From CAUZFZ01 sp963579025 (GTDB lineage Bacteria; Planctomycetota; Planctomycetia; Planctomycetales; Planctomycetaceae): DNA of 6,562 nucleotides. Positions 1-6,398 of this stretch are shown one piece after another. The translations under genes and the position numbers were made by a program. The stretch's first letter is position 1, and every line of letters begins with the position of its first letter. The notes beneath the pieces were generated by a model. That model made no database searches, had not been told where the DNA came from, and worked only from the letters and a program-made list of their open reading frames with translations. The stretch covers positions 1 to 6,562 of the forward strand of contig CAUZFZ010000292.1 in assembly GCA_963579025.1 (NCBI GenBank), written 5' to 3'.

Positions 1-126
1 TGAGCATCCTTCGCCTCCGAAGCCTCGAACCGGAAAAGTTCGAAGCTTCCTGAGACTGCTACGGTGGGTCCATTTTCAACGCCGATCAGCCACCCGAAGT
101 GGGTCCGTTTTGCACGCCTATCTCCA
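1..126. mobile_element. End of an IS21-like insertion sequence (partial)
   Basis: Two degenerate direct repeats start at 64 and 99. Both begin GTGGGTCC, then a purine, TTTT and, after two variable bases, ACGCC; about 20 of the first 24 bases match and the period is 35 bp. Multiple short terminal repeats at each end are typical of IS21-family elements, where they serve as transposase binding sites. Upstream, a reading frame open from the window edge ends in TGA at 51-53, with a basic tail SILRLRSLEPEKFEAS. It could be the end of the IS helper ATPase (IstB), but it is too short to identify. The exact tip is uncertain: IS21 elements end in CA, and CA occurs at 113-114 and 125-126. The element continues to the left of the window, so the family call rests on repeat architecture alone. 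Confidence 0.5.
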
Positions 127-127
127 C

Positions 128-253
128 GACAAGTGCTTTGGGATTCTCAAGGACGGGCACGGAAGCCACTTCGACGCCGACGTGCTGGACGCTTTCTTCC
201 GCCGCACCGATGATATTACAGAAATCCAGCTACGATTCTCTGACCGCGCCTAA
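128..253 (+). pseudogene. C-terminal remnant of an HD-GYP domain protein
   Basis: A frame of 41 codons ending in TAA at 251-253 reads DKCFGILKDGHGSHFDADVL and continues with DAFFRR. This matches the end of HD-GYP domains (cyclic-di-GMP phosphodiesterase family, often fused to a response-regulator receiver), where a G-x-G-[ST]-HFDP-x-V-[VL]-DAF motif closes the domain. Here the Pro of HFDP is Ala. The HD and GYP catalytic motifs lie further upstream in such proteins and are absent. The frame stays open to the left but runs into the IS-like repeats, so the gene was probably cut by the insertion. No start codon or ribosome binding site belongs to this piece, and it is not expected to make an active enzyme. 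The family assignment is fairly sure despite the short length; the disruption is inferred. Confidence 0.6.
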
Positions 254-275
254 TTGGACAGCCCCACTTTGGACT

Positions 276-293
276 GCGGTGATGCATCACCGC
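276..293. repeat. Perfect 18-bp palindrome, left unit
   Basis: GCGGTGATGCATCACCGC is identical to its reverse complement and could form a 7-bp stem with a 4-base loop, or a cruciform. It is the core of the left unit of the REP-like element. Confidence 0.8.
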
Positions 294-400
294 TTTCCCA
301 TTTTCACCGCAGCGCAGGCGCATTCGGCGATGTGTCGACGATCATGCACTTACGAGTCGGAGTGATAAAAGCGGCTACGCCGCGAATAGAGAATTTGAAA

Positions 401-418
401 GCGACGATGCATCGTCGC
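401..418. repeat. Perfect 18-bp palindrome, right unit
   Basis: GCGACGATGCATCGTCGC is identical to its reverse complement. Relative to the palindrome at 276-293, base pairs 4/15 (G-C to A-T) and 5/14 (T-A to C-G) are changed on both arms, so pairing is kept. It lies about 50 bp beyond the 3' end of the minus-strand hydrolase gene and might also act in mRNA 3'-end formation. Confidence 0.8.
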
Positions 419-486
419 ACTCCAGAAGTGGCGCTGTGCAGCTCTGCTACCCGTCCGGTGAACCGGCACTGCAAAAGTACCAACGT

Positions 487-1593
487 TCACTTCTCTTTTC
501 TGTGCGCGGCGGAGTCATCGACGCGAATCCACGACACCTGCGTGATCAACTGATTCAGCGACGCAAAAGAAATCGCCGCGTTGGTCGCGTGTTGTGGGCT
601 GACATTCGCGGGAAACGTGGCAAGCGTCGCGTCGCCAACGAGGAACACATTGAAGTCGCGTGACAGGTTTTCGTAACCGGCGGTCGTGCGGCAGAAGCAC
701 ATGTCAGTCGCATAGCCGGTGAGAATGACGTGACGCACGCCGTGTTTCGTGAGGAACGCCTTCAGTGGCTGGTAGCCGGCCGCGTCATAAATCACGACAT
801 CGTCCGGATCGACGGTGACGTCGCGCGTCACTGGTATGGGCAAATCCCAGAAGCCCTTGTTGTTGTATTTCGGGCCAGCGTCGAGACCCGGGAACTGGCG
901 GAAGTAGTCGATGACTGGTGTGTCGGACGTCAGTTGCAACGTCGCCGGTAGTGGTTCTCCGCGGTACTTGAAGGACTTCAGCTTTGCGCCCAGCAGCCGC
1001 GCGCCTTCACGTCGATCGGCCGCCGTCGGATGGCCTGCGAAAGAGCGGTACAGCTTCTTCCGGATCGGATCTTCAATTCCCGGCAGGCTGTACATGACGA
1101 ACTTCACATGGGGCCGCAGGCGCTTCAGCAGCGGATCGATCACCGCTCGAGTGTGACGGGCGGCCAGGTGGTTTTTCTCCGGCGTGCAGAAGTCGGCCAC
1201 ACCATTGGGTTCAGGAGTGTTCCAGCCCTGTCCGTCATCAATGCCCCAGGGATGCACCATGATGACGGCCGTGTCGGCAGCACGCAGATGGTTGGGCATT
1301 TCGATGATGCCCCGAGCGTTGTACGAGAACCGCCACGCCCGAACATGAAGATTGGCTGCTTCGTCGACCACCAGAGCGTTGCTCTCAAATCGCCGCCGTT
1401 CTTTGACCGGAGCAACGAATTCAGGATAGTCGGCGAGTATTGGTTCAGGCGTGCTGATGAGCCGTAGCCGATTGTCGTAAGTCCGGCCTGGCTTCTGATC
1501 GTTGTGTCCCTGGCCGCGACCGATCGTTGGTATGACCAGAATCAGGCATGTCAGGCGGCAGAATGAAAAGACAGTCGCGCTAAGCTGCTTCAT
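487..1593 (-). CDS. Exported isochorismatase-like cysteine hydrolase family protein
   Basis: This 368-residue protein has a probable N-terminal signal peptide: basic start MKQL, hydrophobic stretch about residues 13-24, small residues before GQGHN. It should act outside the cytoplasmic membrane. Residues ~105-335 look like the isochorismatase/cysteine hydrolase fold. The end of the core is clear: LTGYATDMCF with the nucleophile-position C299, then a TTAGY segment and FLVGDATLATFP. The usual catalytic Asp of the first strand (IDMQ-type motif) is replaced, the strand reading VIMVHPWGIDDG with H114 there. The usual Lys before the last helix is not visible (VVIYDAAGYQPL). A substrate cannot be named, and the protein may be a divergent hydrolase or a non-enzymatic relative. 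I chose ATG 1593 because AGGTGA at 1598-1603 is a good ribosome binding site 4 nt away and a signal peptide follows; a frame with an alternative start at 1668 adds 25 residues but hides the signal. It diverges from the FtsQ-like gene across 164 bp. Confidence 0.75.
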   Translation of the reverse strand: MKQLSATVFSFCRLTCLILVIPTIGRGQGHNDQKPGRTYDNRLRLISTPEPILADYPEFVAPVKERRRFESNALVVDEAANLHVRAWRFSYNARGIIEMPNHLRAADTAVIMVHPWGIDDGQGWNTPEPNGVADFCTPEKNHLAARHTRAVIDPLLKRLRPHVKFVMYSLPGIEDPIRKKLYRSFAGHPTAADRREGARLLGAKLKSFKYRGEPLPATLQLTSDTPVIDYFRQFPGLDAGPKYNNKGFWDLPIPVTRDVTVDPDDVVIYDAAGYQPLKAFLTKHGVRHVILTGYATDMCFCRTTAGYENLSRDFNVFLVGDATLATFPANVSPQHATNAAISFASLNQLITQVSWIRVDDSAAHRKEK

Positions 1594-1597
1594 GGGA

Positions 1598-1603
1598 TCA
1601 CCT
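1598..1603 (-). promoter_or_regulatory. Ribosome binding site of the isochorismatase-like gene
   Basis: AGGTGA on the minus strand lies 4 nt before ATG 1593 and decides the start over the in-frame upstream codon at 1668. Confidence 0.55.
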
Positions 1604-1757
1604 GTTGTTGCTGGCTGAACCCGGATGATTGATTCTCCATACGCGGCGCACAGGAGAACTGTCAGCACGGCAGAATTCTACTCAACGAACGGCCTCCAGG
1701 ACTCGAAGGAGGATACGGGATCGCCCCGCACTGTGTTCATCTGAGGACTGACACTGC

Positions 1758-2687
1758 ATGGCCGACACAAAGAAGAAAAAGGCAGCAAAGAAGAAAAAGG
1801 CCGGACAATCCGAGCTTCCCTCACGTCGTGAACGGATCCTGCGCTCGGTTGTTCGACCGTCTCTATTGCTTCCAGTCGCCTTGATCGGTGCTGGTGTCGC
1901 GCTGTTTCCTGCCTTCAGGACAGTGCTGCCTGATCTGTCGACTCGACCGGAGTACCAACTGCGCACGGCCGACATTGTTATTCCCGATCCACCGCGGTGG
2001 ATTCCGTCGGACCTGGCCTCAAAAGTCCTGCACGACGCTGGTTTGCCAGAGGAAGTCAGCGTGCTGCAGCCGGATCTTGTTGAGAAGATTCACGCGGCTT
2101 TTGTGAAGCACCCGTGGATTCAGGCCCCGGTCGAAGTCCGCAGTTCCGTTCCGGCCCGGATCGAAGTCGTGTTCGAATACCGGCAACCGGTGGCCATGGT
2201 CGAAGTGAGCGACGGGTTCTATCCGGTCGATGACGAAGGTGTCCTGCTGCCGCCCGGTGACTTTCCGCCGTCCGAACTGGATCGGTATCCAAGAATTGCC
2301 GGGATGCGTAGTCCGCCGGTGGGAGGGCTCGGAGCTGCGTGGGGAGATGCGCGTGTGATCGGTGCCGCTCGACTGGCCGTCGTACTGATGCCCTACTGGG
2401 AAGAATGGAAGCTCAAGGCGATTGATGTTCCGACGCGTCAGAGAGCGGATCAGAAATATGAAGACCTGGAATTCACAGTCACAACACAAGGTGGCTCGCG
2501 GATCATCTGGGGACGCGCACCCGGCAACAACCACCCGCTGGAAGTTACCGATGAGAAAAAGGTCCGACGTCTGAAGGACTTCCTCGCCAAGGGAAAGACA
2601 TTCGACGGGAACTGGGAAATCAACATCAATCACATCGTGAACGAGATCACCCGCCGACAGCTTACGAGCAGAGATCGGCCTCGATGA
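1758..2687 (+). CDS. FtsQ/DivIB-like POTRA membrane protein
   Basis: This 309-residue protein has a bitopic layout. A Lys-rich cytoplasmic tail (residues 5-15, KKKKAAKKKKA) and basic RRER segment precede one hydrophobic helix at about 35-53, followed by a large domain expected in the periplasm. Residues ~82-145 resemble the FtsQ POTRA region: VEKIHAAFVKHPWIQAPVEV, then a VPARIEV strand and a YRQPVAMVEV strand. FYPVDDEGVLLP (154-165) matches the start of the FtsQ beta domain, with its typical (V/L)D-x-G. The C-terminus has a GGSRIIWGR strand, a helix rich in K and R (267-279) and the ININHIVNE strand, which fits the FtsQ end. FtsQ normally links early and late division proteins (with FtsB and FtsL). 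No mur, fts or ddl gene lies nearby, so the exact role is inferred. GAGGA at 1743-1747 sits 10 nt before the ATG, and an in-frame stop at 1749-1751 rules out a longer start. The Lys tail is encoded by a 15-bp sequence repeated at 1769 and 1787. Confidence 0.65.
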   Translation: MADTKKKKAAKKKKAGQSELPSRRERILRSVVRPSLLLPVALIGAGVALFPAFRTVLPDLSTRPEYQLRTADIVIPDPPRWIPSDLASKVLHDAGLPEEVSVLQPDLVEKIHAAFVKHPWIQAPVEVRSSVPARIEVVFEYRQPVAMVEVSDGFYPVDDEGVLLPPGDFPPSELDRYPRIAGMRSPPVGGLGAAWGDARVIGAARLAVVLMPYWEEWKLKAIDVPTRQRADQKYEDLEFTVTTQGGSRIIWGRAPGNNHPLEVTDEKKVRRLKDFLAKGKTFDGNWEININHIVNEITRRQLTSRDRPR

Positions 2688-2721
2688 ATCAGAGTCTGCC
2701 CGTGTGCTGTTCCAGTTGGCC

Positions 2722-2832
2722 ATGAGCCCGAAGCTTGTCGACTCTCTCGTGATTTCCATTATCGTGGTCGCAGGAGTTCACATTGGACTCTGCCCGAGTA
2801 TCAGGACTGTATCCCGAAGGAAACTTCAGTGA
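2722..2832 (+). CDS. Possible 36-residue membrane peptide, doubtful
   Basis: A short frame fills most of the gap between the FtsQ-like gene and the lipoprotein gene. It starts MSPKLVDSLVISIIVVAGV, has a hydrophobic stretch at about residues 9-23, and ends in a basic tail (RTVSRRKLQ). Its TGA at 2830-2832 overlaps the ATG of the lipoprotein gene as TGATG, an arrangement often used for translational coupling. No convincing ribosome binding site precedes 2722. The frame is open further upstream, into the end of the FtsQ-like gene, as far as a stop near 2640. It may be chance or a remnant. Confidence 0.2.
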   Translation: MSPKLVDSLVISIIVVAGVHIGLCPSIRTVSRRKLQ

Positions 2833-3191
2833 TGACAACACGCATGTTTGCAATCGCCGCTGCGGCCGCGGTGTCGCTGCCAGGATGCGGGAGTACTCCG
2901 CAGTGGGAGATTACCGTCGAAAACAAGGGCACCTCGCCATGTTCCGTCTACATCACGCTGGGCTATGCCGGTGGTGGGGCGCAGGGAACCAGCAAAGCCG
3001 AGGTTGAGAACATCAGTGCCGGCGAAAAACTGTCGCTGCTCACTGGCGACCTCGCTCGAACCGTCGAGTCGATCCGGATTGTCCGTGGGGATACCGAACA
3101 GCTCATTGAATCGAAGACAGAGATCGAGCCCGGCAGTCGCTTCGTCATCGTTGTTCCTGCTGATGGCAAAGCCAGTGCCACACTTGAGTAG
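2832..3191 (+). CDS. Small putative lipoprotein, function unknown
   Basis: This 119-residue protein begins MTTRMFAIAAAAAVSLPGC, a basic start, a hydrophobic run and a lipobox-like LPGC with C19 as the probable lipidation site. The Pro in the lipobox is unusual but tolerated. The mature part (~100 residues) is rich in alternating hydrophobic and polar residues (WEITVENKG, SVYITLGYAGG, SRFVIVVPADG), suggesting a small all-beta domain anchored to a membrane facing the periplasm. I recognise no family. GAAGGA at 2816-2821 is a plausible ribosome binding site. GTG at 2829 is one codon upstream and gives almost the same protein; ATG at 2844 is a weaker alternative. It lies 144 bp after the FtsQ-like gene on the same strand and may share its transcript. 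Confidence 0.7.
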   Translation: MTTRMFAIAAAAAVSLPGCGSTPQWEITVENKGTSPCSVYITLGYAGGGAQGTSKAEVENISAGEKLSLLTGDLARTVESIRIVRGDTEQLIESKTEIEPGSRFVIVVPADGKASATLE

Positions 3192-3215
3192 CCGCGCGAC
3201 GGATTTGGTGATCGT

Positions 3216-3374
3216 TCAGAATTCAGAAGCTGGCGGCTTGTAATCCTTTGGATGCACGCGGCATTTCAGGTTCGCCGTCCGTGTCACTTCGCCATCCTCG
3301 CCGAAATTCCGCAACGTTATGAGAGTGGCTATTTCGTCTGCTTCCAGAAAGAGTTCGACGTGGGCTGTGGTCGA
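3216..3374 (-). pseudogene. Start-less coding remnant, function unknown
   Basis: On the minus strand a 52-codon frame with coding-like composition runs from just after an in-frame TGA (3375-3377) to TGA at 3216-3218. It includes HVELFLEADEIATLITLRNF, then GEDGEVTRTANLKCRVHP. It has no ATG, and the only GTG codons are deep inside it. It starts 3 bp beyond the stop of the bL12-CTD-like gene. There TAATGTGATCG overlaps a potential GTG start (3376-3378) in another frame (VIDHSP), so a single indel could join that start to this frame. It could be a frameshifted gene, the tail of a decayed gene, or a chance frame. No family is recognised. Confidence 0.35.
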
Positions 3375-3379
3375 TCACA

Positions 3380-3694
3380 TTACCCGGTGAAATTACCTCT
3401 TCGCTGAATCTCTTCGATGTGTTCCTTGGCGGCTTTCAGGCTCTCGCCGGACGATTCCCGGTAGCACTTGATGGCTTCGATTTTGTTGCCAGCTTTAAGA
3501 GCTTCGATGATCTGGTCCTCAACGCCTTCGCAGGGATCGTACTCGATACCGGAATGAGCCAACAAAGCGTCAAGCTTTGCCTCAATTCGCGATAGCTTCG
3601 CGACTCGATTCTCCAGGCGGTTCAAGCGCGTGACATTACTGCCAACTAAGGCAATGCAAGCGCCGACGAGTGCAGCAGTGAATGGATCGGTCAT
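3380..3694 (-). CDS. Membrane-anchored bL12 C-terminal-domain-like protein
   Basis: This 104-residue protein has three parts. A hydrophobic N-terminal segment (about 5-19, FTAALVGACIALVGS) is a likely membrane anchor. A charged, heptad-like stretch (about 22-47, LNRLENRVAKLSRIEAKL) is a likely coiled coil. Residues 58-97 resemble the C-terminal domain of ribosomal protein bL12: ALKAGNKIEAIKCYRESSG then SLKAAKEHIEEI, matching the bL12 pattern of G-x-K-x-x-x-I-K-x-x-R-x-x-(T/S)-G-x-x-L-K-x-A-K. True bL12 has an N-terminal dimerisation domain and a flexible hinge instead, so this is not the ribosomal stalk protein. Small proteins of this design occur in planctomycetes and other bacteria without a known role; the domain may bind protein partners. 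AAAGGA (3703-3708) lies 8 nt before ATG 3694 and supports the start. Confidence 0.75.
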   Translation of the reverse strand: MTDPFTAALVGACIALVGSNVTRLNRLENRVAKLSRIEAKLDALLAHSGIEYDPCEGVEDQIIEALKAGNKIEAIKCYRESSGESLKAAKEHIEEIQRRGNFTG

Positions 3695-3702
3695 AAAACG
3701 TT

Positions 3703-3708
3703 TCCTTT
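3703..3708 (-). promoter_or_regulatory. Ribosome binding site of the bL12-CTD-like gene
   Basis: AAAGGA on the minus strand lies 8 nt before ATG 3694, the strongest Shine-Dalgarno match and spacing in the window. Confidence 0.6.
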
Positions 3709-3729
3709 GAATGGTGATTGGACTGCAGG

Positions 3730-3842
3730 GCTCTTAACGGAGAGCTGACGAACATCGGCAGTCGTCGCCGACCGCTACTCCAGTCGCCTTACGTCAACGG
3801 AGCAAGACCGTAGTCGGCTAACACAAGGCGTTCCATTACGGT
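3730..3842. other. Intergenic stretch with several short inverted repeats
   Basis: The 194 bp between the bL12-CTD-like gene and the small membrane protein gene hold three short inverted repeats: GCTCT/AGAGC (3730-3734 and 3741-3745), TCGGC/GCCGA (3755-3759 and 3767-3771) and ACCGTA/TACGGT (3807-3812 and 3837-3842). They could be part of a structured leader, a terminator for the upstream minus-strand gene, or a dispersed repeat. None has a clear U-tract and no known RNA family is recognised. Confidence 0.3.
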
Positions 3843-3888
3843 ATCGCGTGCCACCCCGACGTCCCCTGTTTGATTATTTCGGTCACGT

Positions 3889-4101
3889 TCAGCGGATGTC
3901 GTTATCGGACGGTGTCTGATCATTGACTGGGATCGCATCCCAGCCTCGCTTCAGTGGTCCGGCAATGAGGACACCAATCCCCAACACAGACACGATACCA
4001 CCGAGCACGAATCCCCAGGCTGCATATGCGGTGGTTGAGACGATCCCCGCGCCGAGGAGTACCGAGCCAGCCAGAATCAGAATGGCACCAACGATCGCCA
4101 T
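3889..4101 (-). CDS. Small two-helix membrane protein, function unknown
   Basis: From ATG 4101 the protein has 70 residues with two strongly hydrophobic segments, about 2-22 (AIVGAILILAGSVLLGAGIV) and 27-47 (WGFVLGGIVSVLGIGVLIAG). They are separated by a short STTAYA turn and followed by a polar acidic tail (PVNDQTPSDNDIR). Glycine spacing within the helices suggests close packing. No family is recognised. I preferred 4101 because GGAG at 4109-4112 sits 7 nt upstream. ATG 4140 and ATG 4191 give 83 and 100 residues with basic N-terminal extensions but poorer ribosome binding sites, and the basic TRRRH just before 4101 would suit the inside face of a helix if the longer form is used. It lies downstream of uvrC on the same strand, with a gap of 166 bp (76 bp if the 4191 start is used). 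Confidence 0.6.
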   Translation of the reverse strand: MAIVGAILILAGSVLLGAGIVSTTAYAAWGFVLGGIVSVLGIGVLIAGPLKRGWDAIPVNDQTPSDNDIR

Positions 4102-4227
4102 GTGTCGTCTCCGCGTCAGAAGATCGTCTTGTTGAATCATGCTTGTCGAGAATAGGAACACTCGCCGACCGATTGAATTGACCGGGCTCATTCACTTGCG
4201 AGCATCGATACGACGACTGGCATTGAT

Positions 4228-4249
4228 GACTTCTTTCTCCCCAGAAGTC
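4228..4249. other. Hairpin after uvrC, possible weak terminator
   Basis: GACTTCT (4228-4234) and AGAAGTC (4243-4249) form a perfect 7-bp stem with an 8-base loop, about 20 bp past the uvrC stop. There is no U-tract on the minus strand, so intrinsic termination is doubtful; it could instead slow transcription or protect the 3' end. Confidence 0.35.
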
Positions 4250-4267
4250 GGGACCGAACGCGGCCCA

Positions 4268-5641
<1,374 letters not shown>

Positions 5642-5675
5642 AGCTGATGATTTGATCCACATCGAAGTGAGCATC

Positions 5676-5698
5676 AACCCTCGTCCAGACCGAGGGTT
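5676..5698. promoter_or_regulatory. Hairpin in the uvrC leader or terminator-like element
   Basis: AACCCTCG (5676-5683) and CGAGGGTT (5691-5698) form a perfect 8-bp stem with a 7-base loop. On the plus strand TTTT ends the stem and continues past it, giving a short intrinsic-terminator look, but no plus-strand gene lies upstream. On the minus strand it lies in the uvrC leader, and its 3' arm contains the GAGGG that would be the ribosome binding site for ATG 5674. Folding would hide that site, so either it controls translation or the true start is ATG 5641. Confidence 0.45.
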
Positions 5699-5791
5699 TT
5701 GTCGACGGAACCGCTACGATAAGCTCGTTCCTGTGCCAGTCGCCGCGTTGGCACATGGCTCACCTGTCAACAATTCCGTGGATTGCGCCTG

Positions 5792-6325
5792 ATGCTACCT
5801 TCCAGTTTTGACGACGAATTGAGATTCCATCAGGCATGGGAAGCCGTGCAGATCGCACGTTCTGTGGAACTCGGTCTGTTCACATTCGGGGATTCGGACC
5901 TGCCGTACTATCTGGTGTGCGACGGAAAGAAGCGAGGCGACCTCGTCCGTGTCCGCAAAGGTGAGGTGCAGATCGCCCGTCCGCTGATTCTGACGCCGGA
6001 CAACGTACACCCGGAATTTCGCAACTTCTTCGAAGATTCCGAGGGCGACGGACTCGTCCAGTTCCTGCTGGCCCGCACAATGGCGTTTTCCAACCTCAAG
6101 CTGACCAATCAATGCGGACCGGAGGAACTGGTCAGTGACAGTGTTGAGGAAGTCGTCGCCCGCCTGAACCGTCAGCTCGACGCGGAAGAAGAAGACCGTG
6201 TCGCGATCCTGACCTCCCCGGCAGACATGACAGGCATCGCGATACTCAAGTACGCCACCGAGCGAGTCATGAGCAGCGCCCCGGACAACGTTCAGGAACT
6301 GCGAGATCGCGGTTTCCTGCCCTGA
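5792..6325 (+). CDS. Conserved-type hypothetical protein
   Basis: This 177-residue soluble protein has no signal peptide or membrane helix. It starts MLPSSFDDELRFHQAWEAVQ and contains SVELGLFTFGDSDLPYYLV, a basic beta-rich segment (residues 46-67), NVHPEFRNFFED (71-82) and FLLARTMAFSNLKL (91-104). An acidic SDSVEEVVARLNRQLDAEEED helical stretch (115-135) and RDRGFLP close it. It resembles hypothetical proteins I associate with planctomycetes, but I cannot name a family or function. ATG 5792 is preferred; TTG 5783 is in frame and adds three residues. No strong ribosome binding site is visible. It is divergent from uvrC, with about 150 bp between the starts that must hold both promoters, and is followed by a large hairpin at 6399-6456 that may end its transcript. 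Confidence 0.75.
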   Translation: MLPSSFDDELRFHQAWEAVQIARSVELGLFTFGDSDLPYYLVCDGKKRGDLVRVRKGEVQIARPLILTPDNVHPEFRNFFEDSEGDGLVQFLLARTMAFSNLKLTNQCGPEELVSDSVEEVVARLNRQLDAEEEDRVAILTSPADMTGIAILKYATERVMSSAPDNVQELRDRGFLP

Positions 6326-6398
6326 GTAGACATGTCACGAAACAGGGACCGACATTCCGGCAGGCGCGGGTCAATGTGAGACATACACACCCTGTTCT

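Larger units (their letters stand above)
264..431. repeat. REP/MITE-like element of two inverted palindromic units
   Basis: Two ~42 bp units lie in inverted orientation. The left unit (264-305) reads CCACTTTGGACTGCGG onward; the reverse complement of the right unit (389-431) reads CCACTTCTGGAGTGCGA onward. Each contains a perfect 18-bp palindrome, GCGGTGATGCATCACCGC at 276-293 and GCGACGATGCATCGTCGC at 401-418, then CTTT and an AT-rich tail. The palindromes differ at two base pairs and both changes are compensated. The ~83 bp between the units holds a smaller hairpin, GCGGC-TAC-GCCGC at 371-383. No protein frame stands out. Paired inverted palindromes between genes resemble REP doublets (BIME/REPIN) mobilised by RAYT transposases, or a MITE. 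Its dispersed nature cannot be shown from one copy. Confidence 0.65.

Noticed and set aside
99..365. 88-codon plus-strand frame
   Set aside because: It crosses the IS-like repeat, the HD-GYP remnant (in another frame) and a palindrome; the composition is not protein-like.
1030..1467. 145-codon plus-strand frame
   Set aside because: Antisense to the isochorismatase-like gene, with no domain features.
1705..1713. Strong Shine-Dalgarno-like GAAGGAGGA
   Set aside because: No start codon follows at a usable distance, and the FtsQ-like frame has a stop at 1749-1751, so it does not serve that gene. It pairs with CCTCC at 1693-1697 in a weak hairpin.
2019..2759. 246-codon open frame on the minus strand
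   Set aside because: It is antisense to the FtsQ-like gene, has no recognisable motif and is rich in Arg, His and Asp as shadow frames are.
3789..3854. 21-codon minus frame, GTG start, ending YGLAPLT
   Set aside because: Too short, with no ribosome binding site that can be trusted; it overlaps the inverted-repeat region.
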